Below, piece after piece: positions 1-6,988 of a stretch of 21,649 bases of DNA. The notes beneath the pieces are model-generated. The model was given only the letters and a program-made list of their open reading frames with translations, was not told the DNA's origin and ran no database searches. Numbering within the stretch: the stretch's first letter is position 1; every line of letters begins with the position of its first letter. The stretch is from a virus: IMG/VR virus record IMGVR_UViG_3300042303_000576, positions 1 to 21,649 of that record, one strand, 5' to 3'. Position numbers and translations under genes: made by a program.

Positions 1-1340
1 CTTGCGTAATTGCGGATGGTGCAGGTAGTTTCTTGCAAAGTGACGCATTTTCTGGTATTGCATATGAATTTGAAACAATTTTTAAAGCAAAATATCCTTT
101 AGAATTTGATACTGTATATAAACATCTCGGAACAAAAGAACCATATGGTATTTTAGATATGGGAGGAGATGGGAAATATTTCTTAACTGAATATCCAGGT
201 CTCACTAAGACATATGAGGCAATTACAGAATATTGTGGTTTTTCTTGCATTGACGCAGGAAAAACTATGGGTCTTTCTCCTTATGGTAAAGAAAATTTAG
301 ATCTTCCGGAATTGTTTAGGGGTAAATGGGCAAACCGAGAAGTTTTTGTTCCAAACTATCCTAATGGATCTCGAATTAATTACGAAAGATTTCCTATCTT
401 ATTTGAAGATTCCAAGAATCATAAGAAAGGTGAATATACTCAGATCCAAAAAGATATGGCATATTCTATCCAAAAGGAAACTGAAAATCGTATGATTGAA
501 TTGATTCGTAAAGCACACGAAGAAACTGGTGAAAAAAATATTGTCGTTTGTGGTGGATATGGTTTAAATTGTGTTGCAAACTATAAGTACTGGAAAGAAT
601 TCCCAGACCTAAACATTTACTGTGAACCCATTTCTCACGACGGTGGAACATCTATTGGTGCTGCAAAATACATGTATGCCAAGATAAATGATCTTGAAGG
701 ACCGATAAATCCTCAGACTTCAATTTATTATGGTCCACAATATGATCCAGATACTTATGAAGATTATCTGGAGGGTCTAGAAGTTTCAGATACCTCTTAT
801 GATGATGTTGCTAAACTAATTCGTGAAGGGACAATCGTAACTATTTTCCAAGGAAGGTCTGAAGGTGGCCCAAGAGCACTTGGCAACCGATCAATACTAT
901 TTGATCCCACGATCAAAGATGGAAAGGACATTGTAAACCAAGTAAAACGTCGTGAGTTTTTTCGTCCCTTTGCCTGTTCGATTCTGAAAGAAAAAGTGAA
1001 TGAATGGTTTGATCTTGCAGGTCGTGAAGAATCTCCACATATGATGTATGCAGTTGATTGTCTACCTGGTGTAGAAGAAAAGATCCCCTCAGTGATTCAC
1101 GTTGATGGAACCTGCCGTATTCAGACAGTAACCCAAGAGCAAAATGAACACTACTATAATCTGATTAGTTCTTTTGAAAAACTAAGTGAAGTTCCCATCC
1201 TCTTCAATACTTCATTTAATCTTGGTGGTGATCCTCTTGTAGAGACTATTACTGATGCGATTGATACTCTACAAAGAAGTGATATTGAATATCTCTATCT
1301 TCCTGAGATTCAGAAACTAGTTAAAGTTCCTAACGAATGA
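1..1340 (+). CDS. NodU/CmcH-family O-carbamoyltransferase, 5'-truncated by the window edge
   Basis: The open frame runs from base 3 without a start, so the true start lies left of the window; about 445 residues are visible, whereas family members are usually 550-600. The family transfers a carbamoyl group from carbamoyl phosphate, through a carbamoyl-adenylate, to a hydroxyl on a sugar or natural product. Visible signatures are the ADGAG stretch at the left edge, CGGYGLN near 550-570, SHDGGTSIGAA near 635-665, the GRSEGGPRALGNRSI block near 853-900 typical of the C-terminal carbamoyltransferase domain, RREFFRPFA near 950, and NTSFNLGGDPLVET near 1206-1250. Its stop overlaps the ATG of the next gene (ATGA), so it is probably translated with the sugar-nucleotide genes that follow. 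The natural inference is carbamoylation of a phage-directed glycan. The acceptor is unknown. Family assignment is firm; substrate is not. Confidence 0.9.
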   Translation, partial: CVIADGAGSFLQSDAFSGIAYEFETIFKAKYPLEFDTVYKHLGTKEPYGILDMGGDGKYFLTEYPGLTKTYEAITEYCGFSCIDAGKTMGLSPYGKENLDLPELFRGKWANREVFVPNYPNGSRINYERFPILFEDSKNHKKGEYTQIQKDMAYSIQKETENRMIELIRKAHEETGEKNIVVCGGYGLNCVANYKYWKEFPDLNIYCEPISHDGGTSIGAAKYMYAKINDLEGPINPQTSIYYGPQYDPDTYEDYLEGLEVSDTSYDDVAKLIREGTIVTIFQGRSEGGPRALGNRSILFDPTIKDGKDIVNQVKRREFFRPFACSILKEKVNEWFDLAGREESPHMMYAVDCLPGVEEKIPSVIHVDGTCRIQTVTQEQNEHYYNLISSFEKLSEVPILFNTSFNLGGDPLVETITDAIDTLQRSDIEYLYLPEIQKLVKVPNE

Positions 1341-1738
1341 AAACTGTTTTTGTAAATGGAACATTTGATGTCCTACACACAGGACATCTTTTGCTATTTG
1401 AATATGCAAAGTCTTTCGGAGATCATTTAATTGTTGCAATTGATTCCGACGAGAGAATTAAAGAAAAAAAGGGACCAACAAGACCCATCAACTCTCTCTG
1501 GGATCGTGCTTTTATGCTATCTAATTTATATCACGTTGATGAAGTTAGGACATTTGACTCCGATGAAGACCTAGAAGAACTTGTGAAATACTACAAACCT
1601 GATATAATGGTGGTAGGATCTGATTGGAAAGATAAACCAGTCATAGGTTCTCAATATGCAAAAGAATTAAAGTTTTTTGATAGAATAGATGAATACTCCT
1701 CAACAAAAACAATTCAAAGTATTATTGATAGGAGATAG
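1337..1738 (+). CDS. HldE2/TagD-like cytidylyltransferase-family nucleotidyltransferase
   Basis: This 133-residue protein has the single Rossmann-like domain of the cytidylyltransferase family. The N-terminal NGTFDVLHTGH stretch carries the HxGH nucleotide-binding motif (H14, H17). It continues with the GDHLIVAIDSD strand, and later has VVGSDWKDKPVIGS (93-105) and SSTKTI (121-126). The last two resemble the GGD..PE.IAGS and STT.II segments at the end of the E. coli HldE C-terminal domain, which makes ADP-heptose from heptose 1-phosphate. The length equals one such domain. The gene starts on an ATGA overlap with the carbamoyltransferase, and its last 50 bases also encode the N-terminus of the kinase downstream. 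A glycerol-3-phosphate cytidylyltransferase role is an alternative, but the adjacent HldE1-like kinase favours a sugar-phosphate substrate. Confidence 0.8.
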   Translation: MKTVFVNGTFDVLHTGHLLLFEYAKSFGDHLIVAIDSDERIKEKKGPTRPINSLWDRAFMLSNLYHVDEVRTFDSDEDLEELVKYYKPDIMVVGSDWKDKPVIGSQYAKELKFFDRIDEYSSTKTIQSIIDRR

Positions 1739-2453
1739 TTGTGAAGATGAATATATTTACGGCAGGTGTGAACGGATTAGTCCTGAAGCACCTGTTCCTG
1801 TAATGAATTTTTCTAGAATAGAAAAAAGAGCAGGAATGGCAGAAAATGTTTTTCATAATCTAAAATCATTTGGATTAACCGTTGGATTTTTAACAAATTC
1901 AGAAAAAATTATAAAAACAAGATTTATAGATGAAAAATCAAATCAACAGATACTTAGAGTTGATAAAGAGAATAAAATATCCCCTTTAAGTGAGAAAATA
2001 GATTTTAATTTTTTTGATGCTATTGTTATATCTGATTACAATAAAGGATTTTTGACTACAGATAAATTATTTGAAATAGTTGAATCTACTGATATCCCCA
2101 TTTTTATTGACAGTAAAAAAAATAATTTACCAAACAAAAATAATTGTTTTATTAAAATAAATGATTTAGAATATGGCAATTTAAATAAAGAAGTTCAGTT
2201 AGATAACTTAATTATAACAAAAGGATCTATAGGATGTTTTTACAAAGATAAACTATATCCAGCAGAAAAAGTAAATGTCTATGATGTAGTTGGAGCAGGT
2301 GATACTTTTCTTTCTGCTCTTGTTTATGGGTATTTAAAATTTAACAGTATAGAAAATGCAATAATATTAGCAAATAAAGCAGCAGCAATTGCAGTACAGC
2401 ATCCAGGAACTTACGTTTTAACAACAGAAAATGCCAAAGATTTATGTAATTGA
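1689..2453 (+). CDS. HldE1-like PfkB-family carbohydrate kinase
   Basis: This 254-residue ribokinase/PfkB protein most resembles the N-terminal kinase domain of HldE, which phosphorylates heptose 7-phosphate at C1. Visible are a first strand VLLIGD, then ERISPEAPVPV (29-38), a pattern characteristic of HldE kinases, SDYNKGFLT (115-123) and the signature DVVGAGDTF (199-207) with the presumed catalytic base D205. HldE kinase domains are about 310 residues, so loops are shortened. The ATG at 1689 is chosen because a later start would remove the first beta strand; this forces a 50-base overlap with the preceding gene in another frame. It overlaps the following phosphatase gene by 23 bases. Base composition is strikingly AT-rich compared with the carbamoyltransferase. 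The sugar substrate is inferred from the HldE and HldD likeness and is untested. Confidence 0.82.
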   Translation: MNTPQQKQFKVLLIGDSCEDEYIYGRCERISPEAPVPVMNFSRIEKRAGMAENVFHNLKSFGLTVGFLTNSEKIIKTRFIDEKSNQQILRVDKENKISPLSEKIDFNFFDAIVISDYNKGFLTTDKLFEIVESTDIPIFIDSKKNNLPNKNNCFIKINDLEYGNLNKEVQLDNLIITKGSIGCFYKDKLYPAEKVNVYDVVGAGDTFLSALVYGYLKFNSIENAIILANKAAAIAVQHPGTYVLTTENAKDLCN

Positions 2454-2766
2454 TATTGATGGTACAATATGTACTAATGGTGATTGTTCTTCATGCAAGT
2501 ATGAAGGAAGTATTCCAAAATTAAATAGAATTAAAAAAATTAATGATCTATATGATCAAGGAAATATAATAAAATATTTTACTGCTCGTGGAATGGGTAG
2601 ATATAATGATGATGCAGATAAATCAAAAGAAAAGTTTTATTCTTTAACAAAAATGCAATTAGATATTTGGGGATGTAAATATCATGAATTAATTTTAGGT
2701 AAACCTTCTGCAGATATATACATTGATGACAAGGCAATAAAAGATGATGAATTCTTCGGAGATTAA
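2431..2766 (+). CDS. Small HAD-superfamily phosphatase, possible sugar-phosphate phosphatase
   Basis: The 111-residue protein has a minimal HAD fold. The DIDGT motif (D8 nucleophile, D10 acid/base) is motif I, FTAR (T51) is motif II, and GKPSADIYIDDKA (K91, D99, D100) supplies motifs III and IV. There is no room for a large cap domain. Proteins of this type are commonly found in capsule or LPS gene clusters. Between a sugar kinase and a nucleotidyltransferase, the missing ADP-heptose step would be removal of the C7 phosphate (the GmhB reaction), so this protein could fill that role, although it is much shorter than GmhB (about 190 residues). It overlaps the kinase gene by 23 bases and the cupin gene by 23 bases, which suggests tight translational coupling. 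Confidence 0.75.
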   Translation: MPKIYVIDIDGTICTNGDCSSCKYEGSIPKLNRIKKINDLYDQGNIIKYFTARGMGRYNDDADKSKEKFYSLTKMQLDIWGCKYHELILGKPSADIYIDDKAIKDDEFFGD

Positions 2767-3103
2767 ATTTGTACCAAAAGGATGGGGATTTGAAAAATGG
2801 ATTGTAAATACTGAAGAGTATTGTGGGAAACTTCTTTATTTTGCTAAGGGAAAGAAATGTTCCTGGCATTATCATGAATTAAAAGATGAAACTTTTTACA
2901 TCCAGTCTGGGAAAATTCTTTTAAGGTATAGTGATTCGGATCAAATAGAAACAGCAAAAGAAGTAGTATTAGAGAAGGGAGATAAGTATCATATTTATAG
3001 AGATCTTAGGCATCAAATGTTTGCTCTTGAAGACACAGAATTATTTGAATTTTCAACTCAACATTTTGATTCGGACAGCATTAGATTAGTTAATGGTGAT
3101 TAA
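2744..3103 (+). CDS. Small cupin-domain protein, possible sugar isomerase or epimerase
   Basis: The 119-residue protein is one beta-barrel cupin. The WHYH...ET segment (H42, H44, E49) followed by FYIQSGK and a later H90 match the usual H-x-H ... E ... H metal-binding set. Small cupins beside sugar-nucleotide genes include mannose-6-phosphate isomerase-like and sugar-epimerase-like proteins, so an isomerase role on a sugar phosphate or nucleotide sugar is reasonable but not shown. The start at 2744 is followed at once by another ATG at 2747; either could be used. Both lie inside the phosphatase gene, so expression is probably coupled to it. The gene ends three bases before the sulfotransferase start. 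Confidence 0.65.
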   Translation: MMNSSEIKFVPKGWGFEKWIVNTEEYCGKLLYFAKGKKCSWHYHELKDETFYIQSGKILLRYSDSDQIETAKEVVLEKGDKYHIYRDLRHQMFALEDTELFEFSTQHFDSDSIRLVNGD

Positions 3104-3106
3104 TTT

Positions 3107-3889
3107 ATGAAACAATTATATTTTTTAAGTGGAATGCAGAGATCTGGTTCCACACTACTCTCTTGTATTTTAAATCAAAATCCAAATATATTTTCATCAA
3201 AAACTAGTCCACTTTTGGACATTTTATCTTCTTGCGAAAAGACTCTTAATGAAGTTTATAATCAATATACATTTGATTATAACCAAAAAAATAAAAATCT
3301 TATTTTGGGAATTTTAAATTCTTATCATGATGATGAAGAAAGTCCTATTATCATAGATAAGCATCGTGGTTGGGTAGGTTCAATAGATTTAATAGAAGAA
3401 ATCTATACACCCAAAATAATATGCACTAATAGATCAGTACCAGAAGTAATTACATCCTTCATTAAGTTAATTGAAAATAATAATTCATTAAATAATTCGA
3501 TAGATAAAGCATTAAGAAATAGTGGATTTCCAATAAGTATAACAAATAGGGCAGATTACATTTTTCACAATTTTGTAAATAATCCAAGACAAGCAATATT
3601 ATCTTCTATTGATAAGTATAGAAATTATATTCATATGGTAGAATATAACGATATTATAAATTACCCAAATGAAACTTTTTCTAAGATATATGAGTTTTTA
3701 GGTATAGAAAAATTTAAACACAACTTTAGTGATATAGAAAATACATGTAAAGAAGAAAAGGATATTGCTTGGGGAATAGAAAATCTTCACGAAATTAGAA
3801 ATAAACTACAAAAAACGAGTACCCCACCAGAGGAGATACTCGGAAAAGAATTGACAGAATATTATCGTCAATTTGACATTAAGTATTGA
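3107..3889 (+). CDS. Sulfotransferase-family protein (PAPS-dependent)
   Basis: This 260-residue protein begins with a beta strand and the loop FLSGMQRSGSTLL (6-18), the 5'-phosphosulfate-binding loop of PAPS-dependent sulfotransferases. A second segment, TNRSVPEVITSFIKL near residues 107-121, fits the 3'-phosphate-binding strand and helix with its conserved Arg and Ser. The family moves sulfate from PAPS to a hydroxyl, commonly on carbohydrates. It follows the cupin gene after three bases and is very AT-rich. Its last 22 bases overlap, tail to tail, the 3' end of the epimerase on the other strand. In this neighbourhood a sulfated glycan is the likely product, but the acceptor is unknown. A phage using this enzyme would depend on host-made PAPS. 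Confidence 0.8.
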   Translation: MKQLYFLSGMQRSGSTLLSCILNQNPNIFSSKTSPLLDILSSCEKTLNEVYNQYTFDYNQKNKNLILGILNSYHDDEESPIIIDKHRGWVGSIDLIEEIYTPKIICTNRSVPEVITSFIKLIENNNSLNNSIDKALRNSGFPISITNRADYIFHNFVNNPRQAILSSIDKYRNYIHMVEYNDIINYPNETFSKIYEFLGIEKFKHNFSDIENTCKEEKDIAWGIENLHEIRNKLQKTSTPPEEILGKELTEYYRQFDIKY

Positions 3890-4665
3890 TTAACTGTTTT
3901 AAATTTATAACTGCCAGTCCATTTCATATCCGCACAAGTATAATCTTGATATTTACCTTTAAGATGTTCGGGGAAGTTGATATATTCAATTTCCCCTTTT
4001 TCTTTTTCAGCAACTAGTTCTGCAACTTTTTGAAAACTTATCGGACTTCCTGTTCCTAAATCATAAATTCCAGATGGTTGATCATTATTTAAAACAATGT
4101 CAATAATATCATCAACACAAATAAAATCTCTTAAAAACTTGTCTGATCCTTTGAATAATTTTAGTTTTCCTGTTTCTTTGATTTGTTTGGTGAATTTGCT
4201 TATTGGACTTGCCTGGTCTCTTTTATGATCTTCCCCTTCACCATAAACATTAAAATATCTAAAACCTTGAATACTTGAAAATTTATCTAAATTATCTTGA
4301 ACAAAATAATCTATTTGCAGTTTTGTAATTGCATAATAATTTAATGGATTGATTACCTTTAAGTCCTTTGTTTGATTTCCATATACTGATGCTGAAGATG
4401 CATACTTTACTGGAATTCCATACTTAATTGCTTTTTCAAATAGAAATAAAGTAAATGCCACATTAGAGTGATGTAGAGTTGTTATATTTTTTTCAGTAGT
4501 ACTAGAAATTGCTCCTTGATGGAGTATTAATGATACTTCATTCCATCTATCAAAGTTACTAATAAAACTATATGCATCATCCTTTTCGACTTCTATTATT
4601 GGATCATTTATTTTCTTTAGAAAATTTTTACCAATAAATCCTTGACTTCCTGTTAATATTATCAT
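3868..4665 (-). CDS. ADP-L-glycero-D-manno-heptose 6-epimerase-like SDR (HldD/RfaD-like)
   Basis: This 265-residue extended short-chain dehydrogenase/epimerase begins TGSQGFIG (5-12), the GxxGxxG dinucleotide-binding motif. It has HQGAISSTTE (49-58), which parallels HLGACSSTTE of E. coli HldD, then ASSASVYG (89-96), the YxxxK pair (Y111, K115), GFRYFNVYG (134-142), KLFKGSDKFLRDF (169-181), GIYDLGTG (199-206) and FPEHLKGKYQ (231-240) near the end. These line up with HldD segment by segment, which makes it more specific than a generic epimerase. HldD is about 310 residues, so this version is compact. It is the only leftward gene in the window and converges on the sulfotransferase with a 22-base overlap. 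It probably converts ADP-D,D-heptose to the L,D form; substrate identity is inferred from sequence likeness. Confidence 0.85.
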   Translation of the reverse strand: MIILTGSQGFIGKNFLKKINDPIIEVEKDDAYSFISNFDRWNEVSLILHQGAISSTTEKNITTLHHSNVAFTLFLFEKAIKYGIPVKYASSASVYGNQTKDLKVINPLNYYAITKLQIDYFVQDNLDKFSSIQGFRYFNVYGEGEDHKRDQASPISKFTKQIKETGKLKLFKGSDKFLRDFICVDDIIDIVLNNDQPSGIYDLGTGSPISFQKVAELVAEKEKGEIEYINFPEHLKGKYQDYTCADMKWTGSYKFKTVNQYLMSN

Positions 4666-4682
4666 AATTTTGTTTATTTTGT

Positions 4683-4688
4683 ATTATA
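4683..4688 (-). promoter_or_regulatory. Possible sigma70-type -10 element for the epimerase gene
   Basis: Read on the minus strand the bases are TATAAT, 18 bases upstream of the epimerase ATG, in the 82-base divergent spacer before gp13. No convincing -35 hexamer lies at the usual distance and the implied leader is short. This is a candidate early or host-type promoter, clearly different from the late octamer on the other strand. Confidence 0.3.
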
Positions 4689-4713
4689 TCATTTTTTTGG
4701 TTTTTAGTATACT

Positions 4714-4721
4714 TATAAATA
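4714..4721 (+). promoter_or_regulatory. T4-type late promoter octamer upstream of gp13
   Basis: A perfect TATAAATA lies 26 bases before the gp13 start in an AT-rich divergent spacer. In T4-like phages this octamer is recognised by the late sigma factor gp55 together with gp33 and the clamp gp45. It marks the beginning of the rightward structural block. No clear Shine-Dalgarno sequence precedes the gp13 ATG. Confidence 0.75.
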
Positions 4722-4747
4722 TTTTTATATAGTAGTAGTCTTTATAA

Positions 4748-5563
4748 ATGGCACAACCATCTTCTAGGGCAGAGTTGAAAGAATACTGCCTCAAGCAACT
4801 AGGAAAGCCAGTTTTAGAAATCAATGTAGATGATGATCAGATTGATAATCTGATGGATGATGCTATTCAATATTTCCACGAAAGGCACTTTGATGGGATC
4901 GAAAGAGTATTTTTAAAGCATCAATTACAACCAGGAGAAAAAGATATATTAAGATCTGGGAAGGATATAACTACTGCTTCTTCCTCAGTTGGTATTTCTA
5001 CAGTATCTTGGGAAGAATCAATCAATTTCCTAAAATTGCCCGATACTGTTATTGGTGTTAATAGTGTATTTAAAGTCGATTCTAGCACTATTTCTAGTGG
5101 TCTTTTTAATATCAAATACCAAATCTTTTTGAATGATTTATATTATTATGGTGCATTAGATCTTTTAAATTATGCAATGGTAAAAACTCATTTGGAGGAT
5201 ATTAGTAGAATCTTAACTCCAGATGTTCAATTAAGATTTAATAAAAAACAGCACAGATTATATTTAGATATTGATTGGAAACAAGTCGATCCAGATACTT
5301 ATATAGTTTTAGATTGCTATAGAATTGTAGATCCTGCAGACTTCCCAAAAATCTATAATGATTTTTGGTTAAAGAGATACCTAACTGCACTTATTAAAAG
5401 ACAGTGGGGACAGAATATGATTAAATTTAATGGAGTTCAACTTCCTGGTGGCATAACATTGAATGGTAGGCAATTATATGAAGATGCAATACGAGAATTG
5501 GAAGATATAGAACAAAAACTCAAGTCAGAGTATGAAATGCCACCTTTAGATCTGATAGGTTAA
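4748..5563 (+). CDS. 13: gp13 neck (head completion) protein
   Basis: This 271-residue protein is the T4 gp13 homologue, slightly shorter than T4 gp13 (309). It is recognised by the N-terminal segment with INVDDDQIDNLMDDAI followed by YFHERHFDGIERVFL and by its place as first of the 13-14-15-16-17 series. gp13 and gp14 together form the neck that closes the packaged head and receives the tail. A C-terminal stretch rich in acidic and helix-forming residues (roughly 240-265) is visible. The gene follows a perfect late octamer and ends one base before gp14, so the two neck proteins are probably made from the same message. Confidence 0.88.
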   Translation: MAQPSSRAELKEYCLKQLGKPVLEINVDDDQIDNLMDDAIQYFHERHFDGIERVFLKHQLQPGEKDILRSGKDITTASSSVGISTVSWEESINFLKLPDTVIGVNSVFKVDSSTISSGLFNIKYQIFLNDLYYYGALDLLNYAMVKTHLEDISRILTPDVQLRFNKKQHRLYLDIDWKQVDPDTYIVLDCYRIVDPADFPKIYNDFWLKRYLTALIKRQWGQNMIKFNGVQLPGGITLNGRQLYEDAIRELEDIEQKLKSEYEMPPLDLIG

Positions 5564-5564
5564 T

Positions 5565-6965
5565 ATGTCCCCACTAAATCCATATTTTTTACAAGGATCT
5601 CCAAGCGAGCAAAGACTCGTTCAGGATTTAATTAATGAGCAGCTATCCATTTATGGGCAAGATGTTCTTTATATGCCAAGAAAGATTATTAATGAAAAAA
5701 AGATAATCAAAGAAATTATTGTTTCTAAGTTTGATGATAGTTTTAGATTAGAAGCTTACATTTCAACCTTTAATGGATTTGGTGGAAACGGTGATATTCT
5801 ATCCAAGTTTGGAGTAAGAAGCACGGATGAGATTACTTTTATTATCTCAAAAGAAAGATATGAAGATTTCATTACTCCCAAATTGGGTTTATTTAGAGAT
5901 CCAAATGTTAAATTGAAAAATAGACCAGAAGAGGGAGATTTAATTTATCTTCCTCTAGATAATGCATTGTTTGAAATAAAATATGTAGAGTTAAAAACAC
6001 CATTCTATCAATTAAATAACTTGTATACTTATGAATTGAGATGTGAACTCTTTGAATATGAGGATGAAATTATTGATACTGGTATTGATGATGTTGATGA
6101 AAATGTGAAAGATTTTGGTTATATTGCAACAATACAAATGGTTGGTGCTGCTGCATCTACTGCAGTATTGAGGACTGTTCTTGCTTCTTCTTTAGCACAA
6201 GGAGTTCCAGAAAATTCAATTAATTCTATTGATATTTTAAATGGTGGCAGTGGATACAAATCACCACCTATAATAGATATTGATAGTCCTGTTGGTGGTG
6301 GTATCACTGCGACTGCAGTTGCGATATTAGATCGTGGTTCTATAAGTAGGATTTTAGTAACGAATCCCGGTATAGGATATACCATTCCACCAAGAGTTAG
6401 AATAAAATCAAATTCCTCTAGTGGTTCTGGTGGTATAGCAACTGCAATAATAACACCTGGATCATTGGGACCAATACAAATAGTATCTGGTGGAGTTGGA
6501 TATTCAACTGCTCCTATTGTAACAATTGCTCCTCCAAATATATTCAATTACCCCCAATCTTATGTAGCAAAAGCAGAAGTAATTGTAAATTCATCTGGAT
6601 CTATTTCTTCAGTAAGATTCTCCAACTCAGGTATTGGATATGGAATAACTCCTTCAATACAAATAACTTCTCCTATTGGAATTTCAACCGGAGATTATGA
6701 GTTTAATGAAGTTGTAAGGGGAGTTTCCACGGGAACAAGTGCCTATGTAAAAGATTGGAATTATGATTCAAGAATACTGAAAGTATCAATAATTAATGGA
6801 AGTTTTGCATTAGGAGAAACTATAGTTGGAGCAGCAGCAAGTTATAAAGTTCTTTCCATAGACACTGACAATATCTATGATAATTTTGCAGAGAATAAAA
6901 CAATTCAAGAAGAAGCAAATACAATCATAGATTTTACAGAAAGTAATCCTTTTGGCACTTTCTAA
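5565..6965 (+). CDS. 14: gp14 neck protein with a large C-terminal repeat expansion
   Basis: The first 190 residues match the gp14 neck family: the start MSPLNPYFLQGSPSEQ, then SIYGQDVLYMPRK, a central KFGVRSTDEITFIIS, and PEEGDLIYLPLDNALFEIKYVE. T4 gp14 is 256 residues, whereas this protein is 466. The extra length is mostly residues 222-370, four copies of a G-x-GY-x-x-P-x-[IV]-x-I unit, followed by a GE-type beta module (about 378-430) with FNEVVRGVSTGTSAYV and ALGETIVGAAAS. The extreme C-terminus returns to a conserved-looking tail ending NPFGTF. Repeat units of this kind occur in marine phage virion proteins and suggest a surface-exposed decoration on the neck. It begins one base after gp13. 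Confidence 0.87.
   Translation: MSPLNPYFLQGSPSEQRLVQDLINEQLSIYGQDVLYMPRKIINEKKIIKEIIVSKFDDSFRLEAYISTFNGFGGNGDILSKFGVRSTDEITFIISKERYEDFITPKLGLFRDPNVKLKNRPEEGDLIYLPLDNALFEIKYVELKTPFYQLNNLYTYELRCELFEYEDEIIDTGIDDVDENVKDFGYIATIQMVGAAASTAVLRTVLASSLAQGVPENSINSIDILNGGSGYKSPPIIDIDSPVGGGITATAVAILDRGSISRILVTNPGIGYTIPPRVRIKSNSSSGSGGIATAIITPGSLGPIQIVSGGVGYSTAPIVTIAPPNIFNYPQSYVAKAEVIVNSSGSISSVRFSNSGIGYGITPSIQITSPIGISTGDYEFNEVVRGVSTGTSAYVKDWNYDSRILKVSIINGSFALGETIVGAAASYKVLSIDTDNIYDNFAENKTIQEEANTIIDFTESNPFGTF
6228..6674 (+). repeat. Four-unit glycine-tyrosine beta repeat within gp14
   Basis: Four degenerate protein repeats lie at residues 227-239, 268-280, 308-321 and 355-367 of gp14, about 40-47 residues apart. 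The core of each is G-x-GY followed by one to three residues, Pro, and alternating hydrophobic residues ending in Ile. Segments between units share ATA and a glycine-rich turn. The repeats are visible at protein level; the DNA copies have diverged, so this is an old expansion rather than a recent tandem duplication. Confidence 0.75.
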
Positions 6966-6968
6966 ATA
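6961..6968 (+). promoter_or_regulatory. Weak late-promoter-like octamer before gp15
   Basis: TCTAAATA differs from the late octamer at one position and overlaps the gp14 stop codon, 20 bases before the gp15 ATG. A second, poorer match starts at 6968. No clear Shine-Dalgarno sequence is present in the gap. It may be a minor late promoter or chance in AT-rich DNA. Confidence 0.3.
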
Positions 6969-6988
6969 GTAAATAAACGTTACGTAAA

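Noticed and set aside
3818-3846. CGAGTA/TACTCG inverted repeat near the sulfotransferase 3' end, considered as a terminator for convergent genes.
   Set aside because: Only six pairs with a loop of about 15 bases and no T run on either side.
6119-6547. A 142-codon minus-strand frame opposite gp14.
   Set aside because: It mirrors the repeat region of gp14 (Gly/Pro-rich repeats give Pro/Gly-rich antisense) and has no family features.
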